Assembly: GCA_947628025.1 (NCBI GenBank)
Contig: CANQYH010000064.1
Coordinates: 1 to 13,042, forward strand
Length of the DNA: 13,042 nt
Direction: 5' to 3'
Source: an uncultured Lachnospiraceae bacterium
Lineage (GTDB): Bacteria > Bacillota > Clostridia > Lachnospirales > Lachnospiraceae
Below, in pieces: positions 7,121-13,042 of this stretch. The number at the start of each line of letters is the position of its first letter. Within the stretch, counting starts at the first letter, position 1. The position numbers and the translations under genes are program-made. The notes beneath the pieces are model-generated. The model had not been told where the DNA came from. It saw only the letters and a program-made list of their open reading frames with translations, and made no database searches.

Positions 7121-7839
7121 TCTTCCACCTCCCGTGAAAATTCCGTCAGGCCGCTGAAATTCTCCTTGCCGAATTTCTTCATGTCCATGGTCCGGATCGT
7201 CCGCTTAACCGTACATTCCTCCGGTTTCGGGAATTCAATGATCCCATTTTTCATGACCGGACGCCAGAAACGAACCGTCATTTTTCCCTTATCCTCCACA
7301 AGGACCGCTTCGTCCGCATAGGTGATGCCGTGATACGCAAAGCCAAACCCCAGTTCTGCGGTATTATCATAGTCTCCCGGCCCTTCGTTGAAACAGCACG
7401 GTTCCACATAGCCCTGACATTCCCGCGTTCCCAGAAAAATATCCCTCCTGCCGCCGCGGGAGATCATCCTTTTCGCGATATTATGGTGCTTGTTCTCATT
7501 GCGGTCACCCGCCAGCTCCGGACGGTTCTCATTCCATATAAAATGGGCCTGCACCTGATAACGCACATCTTTCAGATACATATAATAAGACAGGTCGTTT
7601 CCTCCGTGATATCCGATCGGACGCACGCCTTTCGTTTCCATCTGTATCCGGTTCATCACCCGAACAGCGTCTACGACCCAAATAAGCGTTGGTTTCCAAT
7701 AAATACTGTGCAGGATCCCTTTCAGCGCCTCATAGGTCGGGATCTGATAGGAGCATTTTTCTCCCCCCACCCGCGTAACCGGATCGGAAAACATGGCCCA
7801 TGGACCTGACACTTCAAATTCAACCCGATTCTCATGCAT
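7117..7839 (-). CDS. cas5: Type I-C pre-crRNA endoribonuclease Cas5 (Cas5d)
   Basis: The 240-residue product is the repeat-cleaving Cas5d, which in type I-C replaces Cas6 and stays on the crRNA 5' handle. It has VEFEVSGPWAMFSDPVTRVG, GEKCSYQIPTYEALKGILHS, IYWKPTLIWVVDAVRVMNRI, GVRPIGYHGGNDLSYYMYLK, NENKHHNIAKRMISRGG, and RDIFLGTRECQGYVEP. By position, Tyr47, Lys117 and His118 correspond to the Tyr/Lys/His catalytic set described for Bacillus halodurans Cas5d, so it should cut the array repeat and perhaps the pseudo-repeat upstream of cas3. Start choice: ATG at 7839 lies 8 nt after GGAGG. The in-frame ATG at 7854 would have that GGAGG inside its coding sequence. It is separated from cas3 by a structured 109-nt gap and overlaps cas8c by 4 nt. 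Confidence 0.96.
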   Translation of the reverse strand: MHENRVEFEVSGPWAMFSDPVTRVGGEKCSYQIPTYEALKGILHSIYWKPTLIWVVDAVRVMNRIQMETKGVRPIGYHGGNDLSYYMYLKDVRYQVQAHFIWNENRPELAGDRNENKHHNIAKRMISRGGRRDIFLGTRECQGYVEPCCFNEGPGDYDNTAELGFGFAYHGITYADEAVLVEDKGKMTVRFWRPVMKNGIIEFPKPEECTVKRTIRTMDMKKFGKENFSGLTEFSREVEE

Positions 7840-7869
7840 ATCGTTCACCTCCATTCATCATCGATCTAT

Positions 7870-7931
7870 TCCGGGCCGCGGGATGCGCCTGGCTCCGCAC
7901 ATTTAGGACTCTAAGACATCCCACAGCCCGG
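7870..7931 (-). other. Intercistronic hairpin between cas3 and cas5
   Basis: Two nested paired blocks are present: CCGGGC (7870-7875) with GCCCGG (7926-7931), and GGGATG (7879-7884) with CATCCC (7916-7921). They are separated by a 3/4-nt internal loop, and a small TTAG/CTAA hairpin lies in the apical part. No T-run follows in the minus direction, so it is not a simple terminator. It lies 31 nt upstream of the cas5 ATG. Plausible roles are an mRNA processing or stability element that sets different levels of Cas3 and Cascade, or reduced readthrough. Confidence 0.45.
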
Positions 7932-7948
7932 CCTTTACACGGACCCTT

Positions 7949-10597
7949 TTACAATATCATGGCTTCCATCAGAGACGGTTCCCCTTTGATCCCTGTCCTC
8001 CTGTCATAATACCGTCCATCAAGAACCATGACCTGGCCGTCCCAGATCCAACGGATCCCCGGCTTCAGCTTTTCCAGCATTTGAGGGGACACGGATACCG
8101 TATAGAGCTGCAGTTCCCGCAAGAGCTTCTTTCTGTCCCCCAAAGAAATGTCCTCTTTTTCCAATTTGGAGATCTTTTCTTTCGCGATATCATTGTACTC
8201 TACCACCAGAGCGGCCTGTCCGTTTTCCTCGATCACTTCAAAGCAGTCTCCCGCCGTCTTAAAGGCCTGTCTCAGAACCGGCAGCCTCCTATTTTCTTGA
8301 GAGCCCCGATGCAGTCCCACAAGGTCCTCATTGCCGGAAAGCATCCGGACTAATGTAGTCGGCACGCCCTCCACGGTCACCGGATAAGACATCTCTGATT
8401 CTCTCTCAATAAAATAATACTGATAATACATTGAGATCGCTTTCCGGGAATCCAACCGGCCATCCAGCGACGCAGGCGATAACCGGTACTGTCGGAGGAC
8501 CTTTCCCATCGCCTGCTGCGCCAGCTGAATATCTCTCAGTGAAGAAATCTTTTCCAGCTCCGCGCCGGCTTTGACAATAAATACCCGCCCCACGGGGATC
8601 TCGGAATACCGGTTGCACCGCCCGGCCGCCTGGATCACATTATCCAGTCCGGCCAAGGAACGGATCACACAGTCAAACGAAATATCTACGCCCGCCTCGA
8701 TCAGCTGCGTACTGATACATATATATTTTTTGCGCGTATCTCCATCCGGCTGTACGGCATTACGCGCAGCGCTTTTATTTAGATCCTCCTGCCTCTTGCT
8801 CCGGCTGCGGCTGTATTCCTTTATCTCCCCCAGGATCTCGAGGCGGTTCTGAGGAACCATATTGGTGCTTAAATGCCAGACTTGATCTCCGGTTCCGCAC
8901 AATTCAGCTACGTTTTCGTAAAGGATCCGGGCGCAGGACTTTGTATTGCAGATAAACAGAACCGATTCGTATTGATCCGCTTTGTCCACAATATACCGTG
9001 CAAGTGTATCCGCGTCCATCCCCCCTGACTCCAGCTCCGTATCGTCCGTAATCTCCGTCCTGCGGAAACTCTCATCGTACCGGTCGATCCGAGGGACCAT
9101 CTGGCAGGCAGGCAGCAGACGGTTCTCCGGCAGATCCCCCAGCAGCGGCTGCGTCGCAGTACAGAGAACCGCCGCAGCGCCTGCAAATTCTGTCAGAAAA
9201 TTTATCCCCAGATCAAACAGTCCCAGTACACGTACCGGAAGCGCCTGGACCTCATCCAGGATAATCACGCTGTCGCAAAGGCTGTGGAACCTGCGCACAT
9301 TTCCCGTTTTCCCGGCGAACATCGTATTTAAAAACTGAACCGCGGTCGTCACCACGACCGGAGACTGCCAGTCCTCAGTGACCCTGTCATATTTTGCTCG
9401 TTCCTCGTCCTCTTCCAAAATAATATTGCAATGGTGTTCCAGAACGATATCCGGCATCCCCAGCGCCTTTCGTATCTGTTCTGCATTCTGCTCCGTGATC
9501 GACAGAAACGGCGCGACATAAATGATCCGGCTCTTTTTATAAGTCTTCGCATGATTCAGGGCGAAGCGGAGACTGGCCAGGGTCTTTCCGGATCCGGTCG
9601 GAACCGACAAAAGATATCTGTTTTCCGGCTTCCCGGCCGCATCCCTGCACTGAACCGAGATCTCCCTTTTGTACCGGCTCACACCGCCTGTGTCCGAAAA
9701 AGTTTCCGCTATGTACCGCTCAAGATTTTGTGAACCATTCTCCCACAGCGTATCTTGTTCGTTCTGCGGCATCATGGGGCAGATGTCTCCCCCTGCCATG
9801 AAATTCTCCGTATCGCGCCGGTCCGCATCGATCAGAAGCGACATCAGCAGCCGCTCAAACATCCCCAGATAAAAATCCCGGCTGCCATAGCATCCTTTTC
9901 TTACAGGATGCTTCCGTGTCTTTTCCGCTGTCTCAGTGATTCCGCCGCCGGAAACAGGAAACTGCCGGGCGGAATCCAAAGAGGCGGCCGGATCCTCCAT
10001 TTCCCATGCTTTCAGCTTTGTTATGATCATGTCCCGGATCTCCAGAGCCTCTCTTTGGGCTTCCGCGGCCAACTGTTCTATGTCCTCTTTTTTGAAATCC
10101 GTATAAAAACGATCGCGGCACTCATGGACCGGCAGCTGCTCCGCCTTTCGTTTTCTCGCGTCCAAAAGCGCCTCGTCCGTTTTAACCGAAATACAGTCCT
10201 GCAGGCCATGGTGCGAATAAACTACGGTCTGAATCATCGCGGAAGCGATCGTATGAGGAATCAGCTCCTCCACGAGCTGCCCGCCCGATGTCGAATGATC
10301 TTCTTTCTGCCCGCCTCTGCTTCTGCCGTGTAGATTGGCCTCGAAGTATTGCCTCCAGAGGTCGCTGTATTTTCCTATATCATGGAGATCACCCGCCAGT
10401 TCGGCCATATGAACCAGGGAATGCACACGGCATTTCTGCTTCGCATGAGCCGCAGTTCCGCGCAGATGGTCTGCATTGGACTGATATGCTCCTGTATTCG
10501 CATTGTAGTGCGACGGATAGAACGGTACATCATCCAAAATCTCAAATCCCCCTTTCTGTACCTGCACATACCCTCCTGCCGCTGGTTTCCCAAGCAT
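7949..10597 (-). CDS. cas3: CRISPR-associated nuclease/helicase Cas3 (HD + DEAD-type)
   Basis: The 882-residue product is the effector nuclease-helicase recruited by Cascade to degrade target DNA. The N-terminal HD nuclease shows H44 (DHLRGTA), H72-D73 (LHDIGK), H101 (DHSTSGG) and H129-H130 (YSHHGLQD). The SF2 helicase shows Walker A SVPTGSGKT (331-339), YVAPFLSITEQNA, Walker B DEVQ (448-451), TATQP (480-484), STQLIEAGVDISFD and motif VI QAAGRCNRYSE (656-666). All key motifs are intact. It is first in the operon. The start is uncertain. ATG 10597 has no ribosome site. GTG at 10567 has AGGAGG 4 nt upstream, and TTG at 10537 has a GGGGGA 9 nt upstream. All three keep the HD domain, since homologues usually begin close to the HxxxTA motif. 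Confidence 0.95.
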   Translation of the reverse strand: MLGKPAAGGYVQVQKGGFEILDDVPFYPSHYNANTGAYQSNADHLRGTAAHAKQKCRVHSLVHMAELAGDLHDIGKYSDLWRQYFEANLHGRSRGGQKEDHSTSGGQLVEELIPHTIASAMIQTVVYSHHGLQDCISVKTDEALLDARKRKAEQLPVHECRDRFYTDFKKEDIEQLAAEAQREALEIRDMIITKLKAWEMEDPAASLDSARQFPVSGGGITETAEKTRKHPVRKGCYGSRDFYLGMFERLLMSLLIDADRRDTENFMAGGDICPMMPQNEQDTLWENGSQNLERYIAETFSDTGGVSRYKREISVQCRDAAGKPENRYLLSVPTGSGKTLASLRFALNHAKTYKKSRIIYVAPFLSITEQNAEQIRKALGMPDIVLEHHCNIILEEDEERAKYDRVTEDWQSPVVVTTAVQFLNTMFAGKTGNVRRFHSLCDSVIILDEVQALPVRVLGLFDLGINFLTEFAGAAAVLCTATQPLLGDLPENRLLPACQMVPRIDRYDESFRRTEITDDTELESGGMDADTLARYIVDKADQYESVLFICNTKSCARILYENVAELCGTGDQVWHLSTNMVPQNRLEILGEIKEYSRSRSKRQEDLNKSAARNAVQPDGDTRKKYICISTQLIEAGVDISFDCVIRSLAGLDNVIQAAGRCNRYSEIPVGRVFIVKAGAELEKISSLRDIQLAQQAMGKVLRQYRLSPASLDGRLDSRKAISMYYQYYFIERESEMSYPVTVEGVPTTLVRMLSGNEDLVGLHRGSQENRRLPVLRQAFKTAGDCFEVIEENGQAALVVEYNDIAKEKISKLEKEDISLGDRKKLLRELQLYTVSVSPQMLEKLKPGIRWIWDGQVMVLDGRYYDRRTGIKGEPSLMEAMIL

Positions 10598-10646
10598 ATT
10601 CTGTTATGTTCTGGCTATGCAGCGATAGGTCTGGTAACTGTTATTT

Positions 10647-10675
10647 ATCATATAACGTCTTTGTCCGGATGTCAA
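10647..10675 (-). promoter_or_regulatory. Sigma-A promoter of the cas operon
   Basis: On the minus strand a consensus TTGACA -35 (10670-10675) is followed after exactly 17 nt by TATGAT (10647-10652). Transcription should start near 10640, about 43 nt before the first possible cas3 ATG and about 73 nt before the GTG with the better ribosome site. A near-consensus promoter of this strength usually implies that a repressor controls it. The tandem direct repeats begin just 6 bp upstream of the -35. Confidence 0.85.
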
Positions 10676-10680
10676 TACTT

Positions 10681-10723
10681 TATTTTATATGTAATGTTTA
10701 AAATCTATTTTATATGTAATGTT
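10681..10723. repeat. Tandem 18-bp direct repeats upstream of the cas promoter (predicted crRNA-like target sites)
   Basis: TATTTTATATGTAATGTT occurs identically at 10681-10698 and 10706-10723, a 25-bp period. The first copy lies just upstream of the cas -35 box. Both copies resemble the pseudo-spacer encoded at 10855-10883. Read from 10707, the second copy matches 20 of the first 24 pseudo-spacer positions (mismatches 6, 11, 12, 19). Read from 10682, the first matches 18 of 22 (mismatches 6, 11, 12, 18). The trinucleotides 5' of the match are TTT and TCT, each one base from the canonical type I-C PAM TTC. They could alternatively be binding sites for a protein regulator, but none is encoded nearby. 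Confidence 0.7.
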
Positions 10724-10816
10724 AGAAAATAAAATCTCTCGCCGTCAAAGGCCCTAAAACGCACCTAGCCCTATCTGGTTTCTTTCTGTCCATTCCAAAA
10801 CGCTTTATTTTGTAAA
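10724..10816. other. Intergenic DNA between the duplicated sites and the crRNA-like RNA terminator
   Basis: About 90 nt contain no supported gene. The only open stretch with an ATG is a 23-codon minus-strand frame (10722-10793) without a ribosome site. It is G/C-richer in the centre than the A/T-rich flanks. I see no further promoter that I would call. Confidence 0.4.
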
Positions 10817-10910
10817 CAAAAAGCACCTTTCAACCATCACAAATGAAAGATGCTCTTGCATTTTTTAACATACCATAAAAAATTTTTCAATCCACAGGTT
10901 GGCGCCTGAC
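10817..10910 (-). ncRNA. Predicted crRNA-like regulatory RNA (pseudo-repeat, pseudo-spacer, terminator), CreR/CreA-like
   Basis: A single 27-nt degenerate repeat lies at 10884-10910. On the minus strand it reads GT, a 4-bp stem CAGG / CCTG around CGCCAA, then TGGATTGAAAA. The GT flank and the whole 11-nt handle are identical to the array repeat, while the stem is different and shorter. A pseudo-spacer of about 29 nt (10855-10883) begins ATTTTTTATGGTATGTT and leads into a terminator hairpin. A promoter is placed to start transcription at the first base of the pseudo-repeat. The pseudo-spacer matches the duplicated sites at the cas promoter, with seed mismatches at positions that type I Cascade does not read. 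It is therefore inferred to load Cascade and repress cas transcription, like the CreR/CreA RNAs known from other CRISPR types. A decayed leftover repeat is the alternative, but that would not explain the promoter, terminator and target match together. Confidence 0.75.
10818..10854 (-). terminator. Rho-independent terminator of the crRNA-like RNA
   Basis: On the minus strand AGCATCTTTCA (10854-10844) pairs with TGAAAGGTGCT (10832-10822) over 11 bp with one G-U pair and an 11-nt loop, followed by TTTTT. It begins 29 nt after the pseudo-repeat ends. The loop and 3' arm contain GGTTGAAAGG, faintly like the repeat end GGATTGAAAA, so it may also derive from a second, decayed repeat. On the plus strand a T-run (10861-10866) follows a few bases after the hairpin, so it may work both ways. 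Confidence 0.75.
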
Positions 10911-10917
10911 ATCATTT

Positions 10918-10946
10918 AGTTTATTTGATAATTTCCCAAATGTCAA
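10918..10946 (-). promoter_or_regulatory. Promoter of the crRNA-like RNA
   Basis: On the minus strand TTGACA (10941-10946) is followed after 17 nt by TAAACT (10918-10923), a -10 with four of six consensus bases. Seven nt separate the -10 from G10910, the first base of the pseudo-repeat, so the predicted start coincides with the repeat boundary. It lies in the gap after ppk1, and the DNA between the ppk1 stop and this promoter shows no clear terminator, so some readthrough from ppk1 is possible. Confidence 0.7.
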
Positions 10947-11037
10947 GCCTGTCACTGCCGCATTTTCATACACACAGTTCGGTTCTTCGCAGCCTCGCGC
11001 ACCCGCTGCATTACCGCCCGATCCGCCGCGCAGCTAG

Positions 11038-13042
11038 CTATCCCCGCTCCTCGCTGCTCTCGACCGGTATGAACACGCGGGTATTCACCGGGTCGCGAAG
11101 CGCCTGGTGCGCCTTGACGACCGCGATCGCCTCCCCGCAAAAAGTGTCCTGCGCGCCGACCGGTGCCTTGCCGCGGCGGTCTACTTTCTCGTAGCTGCCG
11201 TCGGGCTGCAGGACGTGGGCTTTCAGATTGTCCTCCAGCTGGACCTCCAGGATGTGCATGGCTTTCTCCTGCAGCTCCTGATCCAGGATGGGGAACAGGA
11301 TCTCCACGCGCCGGTCCAGGTTCCTGGGCATCCAGTCGGCGCTGCCCATATAGTATTCGGGCATCCCGTTGTTTTCAAAATAGAAGATCCGGCTGTGCTC
11401 CAGGAAATTGCCGACGATGGAGCGGACCGTGATATTCTCGCTCAGGCCAGGCACGCCTACCCGCAGGCCGCAGATGCCGCGGACGATCAGGTCGATCTTC
11501 ACGCCCGCGCAGGAAGCCGCGTAGAGCTCCGCAATGATGTCCCGGTCGCAGAGGGAATTGACCTTCGCGATGATCCTGGCGGGGCGGCCGGCTTTGGCAT
11601 GTTCCGCCTCCCTGCGGATCAGGCGCGTGAAACGCTTCCGCAGCCAGATGGGAGCGACCGCCAGATAGTTCCACTGCAGCGGCTCCGAATAGCCGGACAG
11701 CATGTTGAATACCGCGGTGGCGTCCTCGCCGATCTGCGGATGGCAGGTCAGCAGGCCGCAGTCCGTATAGAGCTTGGCGGTGGAATCGTTGTAATTGCCG
11801 GTGCCCAGATGGACGTAGCGGCGGATGCCGTCTTCCTCACGGCGCACCACCAGCGTGATCTTGGAATGGGTCTTCAAGCCCAGCAGGCCGTAGATGACGT
11901 GACAGCCGGCTTTCTCCAGCATCTTCGCCCAGTTGATATTGTTTTCCTCGTCGAAACGGGCTTTCAGCTCTACCAGCACCGACACCTGCTTGCCGTTGTC
12001 GGCGGCCTCGGCCAGCGCCGCCACGATGGGAGAATTGCCGCTGACCCGGTACAGGGTCTGTTTGATCGCCAGCACCTCTGGATCCCGCGCGGCCGTCTTT
12101 ATGAAATTCACCACCGGCTCGAACGATTCGTAAGGATGGTGGAGCAGGATGTCGCCCTTGCGGATATTGGTAAAGATGTCGTCGTCGTTTAAAAACGCCG
12201 GATTGGGCTGCGGTCTGTGGGGCTCTGTTTTCAGATGATCGAAGCCGTCCATCCCGTACATTTTCATCAGGAACGTCAGATCCAGCGGACCGTTGACCTC
12301 GTAAATGTCCGCGGGCTGCAGGTTTAATTCTTTGCGGAGCCGCTTTAAGATCCGCTTGTCGGCGTTGTCCTCGATCTCCAGGCGGATCGCCTCGCCCCAC
12401 TGGCGGCGCTTCAGCAGCTTCTCGATCTCTTTCAGCAGGTCTTCCGCTTCCTCCTCGTCGATGGACAGATCCGCGTTGCGCATGATGCGGAACGGGTGGG
12501 CGGCGATGATGTCGCAGTTTAAGAACAGGGAGGACAGATTCCTCTCTATGATCTCCTCCAGCAGGATCACGACCCGCTCCTCGCTCACCGGGATCTCCAC
12601 GATCCTGGGAAGCACCGCCGGCACGCGCACCATCGCGAAATCGATCTGGCTCTCTCCGTCTTTCTTGCGGATCAGCGCGGCAATGTTCAGCGATTTATTG
12701 TAGATCAGAGGGAACGGCCGCGAAGAGTCCACCGCCATCGGGGTCAGCACCGGATAGACGTTGGCCTTAAAATACGCGTCCACCCATTCGCCCTCCGCCT
12801 GGGTCAGCTCCTCGTGGCGTCCCACGATGCGCAGGCCGTTCTGCCGCAAGGCCGGCATCAGGGAGCGCGTATAGGTCGAATACTGAAGCGCCACCAGCTC
12901 GTGGGTCTTTTCTCCGATCTTTACCAGCTGCTCCTCCGGCGTCAGCCCGGCCATATCCGGCTTGCTGTAACCGGCATGGACCATGTCTTTCAGGGAAGCC
13001 ACGCGCACCATGAAAAATTCATCCAGGTTGGAGGCGGTGATG
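11038..13042 (-). CDS. ppk1: Polyphosphate kinase 1, 5' end off the window
   Basis: The frame is open from the right edge (encoding ITASNLDEFFMVRVAS) to a TAG stop, giving about 668 residues of an enzyme usually near 700, so only a short N-terminal piece is missing. PPK1 reversibly transfers the ATP gamma-phosphate onto polyphosphate. Landmarks are NLDEFFMVRVASLKD at the N-terminal domain, PFPLIYNKSLNIAAL, HPYESFEPVVNFIKTAARDP, LVELKARFDEENNINWAKML, KTHSKITLVVRRE, and YVHLGTGNYNDSTAKLYTD, which contains the phosphorylated catalytic His. Then come ARIIAKVNSLCDRDIIAELY and FLEHSRIFYFENNG with the second active-site His, followed by GSADWMPRNLDRRVEILFP. The first Met visible in frame (13011) is internal, not the start. 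This is a chromosomal housekeeping gene flanking the accessory block. Codon use is strongly G/C-ending. Confidence 0.97.
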   Translation of the reverse strand, partial: ITASNLDEFFMVRVASLKDMVHAGYSKPDMAGLTPEEQLVKIGEKTHELVALQYSTYTRSLMPALRQNGLRIVGRHEELTQAEGEWVDAYFKANVYPVLTPMAVDSSRPFPLIYNKSLNIAALIRKKDGESQIDFAMVRVPAVLPRIVEIPVSEERVVILLEEIIERNLSSLFLNCDIIAAHPFRIMRNADLSIDEEEAEDLLKEIEKLLKRRQWGEAIRLEIEDNADKRILKRLRKELNLQPADIYEVNGPLDLTFLMKMYGMDGFDHLKTEPHRPQPNPAFLNDDDIFTNIRKGDILLHHPYESFEPVVNFIKTAARDPEVLAIKQTLYRVSGNSPIVAALAEAADNGKQVSVLVELKARFDEENNINWAKMLEKAGCHVIYGLLGLKTHSKITLVVRREEDGIRRYVHLGTGNYNDSTAKLYTDCGLLTCHPQIGEDATAVFNMLSGYSEPLQWNYLAVAPIWLRKRFTRLIRREAEHAKAGRPARIIAKVNSLCDRDIIAELYAASCAGVKIDLIVRGICGLRVGVPGLSENITVRSIVGNFLEHSRIFYFENNGMPEYYMGSADWMPRNLDRRVEILFPILDQELQEKAMHILEVQLEDNLKAHVLQPDGSYEKVDRRGKAPVGAQDTFCGEAIAVVKAHQALRDPVNTRVFIPVESSEERG

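Noticed and set aside
10694..10732. A 12-codon plus-strand frame inside the direct repeats.
   Set aside because: It arises from the A/T-rich repeats themselves, has no ribosome site and reads against the cas operon.
10722..10793. A 23-codon minus-strand frame starting at ATG 10791-10793, with four AGA/AGG codons, considered as a CreT-like mini-toxin guarded by the crRNA-like RNA.
   Set aside because: No ribosome binding site, no convincing promoter, and the matched target sites lie at the cas promoter downstream of it, not at its own promoter. Regulation of cas fits better than a toxin-antitoxin pair, though a toxicity test would settle it.
10979..11037. A possible terminator for ppk1 in the G/C-rich DNA just after its stop (a short GCAGC/GCTGC pairing).
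   Set aside because: The stem is only 5 bp with a long loop and no T-run follows, so it does not qualify.
3422..12703. Long plus-strand open frames opposite the cas genes and ppk1 (for example 3422-4360, 4766-5521, 11107-12192).
   Set aside because: They are antisense shadows of genes with clear family motifs on the minus strand, and their products look like low-complexity translations of coding-strand complements.
1..13042. Insertion sequences, integrase genes, tRNA genes or flanking attachment repeats that would mark the block as a mobile island.
   Set aside because: None seen: no transposase or integrase motifs, no tRNA-like cloverleaf, and no long direct repeats other than the CRISPR repeats and the 18-bp promoter pair.

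Overview
The window looks like part of a Gram-positive chromosome, probably a Clostridia/Lachnospiraceae-type gut anaerobe. This is inferred from AGGAGG-type ribosome binding sites, sigma-A promoters, rho-independent terminators, and the residue patterns of the housekeeping genes at both ends: the tail of a PotD-like polyamine-binding protein on the left and polyphosphate kinase on the right. Between them sits an accessory block, almost all on the minus strand. It holds a complete type I-C CRISPR interference module with a reduced adaptation module, a 19-repeat CRISPR array, and a DUF1016/PD-(D/E)XK (YhcG-type) nuclease gene.

Layout from left to right: the potD 3' end (+) and its terminator; a second plus-oriented terminator; the DUF1016 nuclease (-), with a perfect 14-bp inverted repeat at its ribosome binding site; the CRISPR array (1555-2802, read on the minus strand) and its leader; cas2, cas1, cas7, cas8c, cas5 and cas3 (all -, transcribed in the order cas3-cas5-cas8c-cas7-cas1-cas2-array); the cas promoter and upstream regulatory DNA; and the 5'-truncated ppk1 (-). 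cas4, normally between cas7 and cas1 in type I-C, is absent. The cas1 reading frame also lacks the usual N-terminal ~25 residues and starts at a TTG overlapping the cas7 stop, as if a deletion had fused the two genes.

The most interesting element lies upstream of cas3, at 10817-10946. It is a solitary 27-nt degenerate CRISPR repeat in the same orientation as the array. It keeps the exact GT 5' flank and the 11-nt TGGATTGAAAA 3' handle of the array repeat but has a different, shorter stem. A TTGACA-17-TAAACT promoter is placed so that transcription should start at the first base of this pseudo-repeat. It is followed by ~29 nt of pseudo-spacer and a rho-independent terminator, giving a predicted ~94-nt crRNA-like RNA. 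The pseudo-spacer matches two 18-bp direct repeats (25-bp period) immediately upstream of the strong cas promoter (TTGACA-17-TATGAT). The match is 20/24 at one copy and 18/22 at the other, and the seed mismatches fall at positions 6 and 12, which are flipped out in type I Cascade.

The simplest reading is that Cascade loaded with this RNA sits on the cas promoter and represses it, an autoregulatory crRNA-like guide of the CreR/CreA kind. It would relieve repression when Cascade or crRNA is depleted or blocked, for example by anti-CRISPRs. A type I-C version with two tandem target sites is the best candidate here for an undescribed system.
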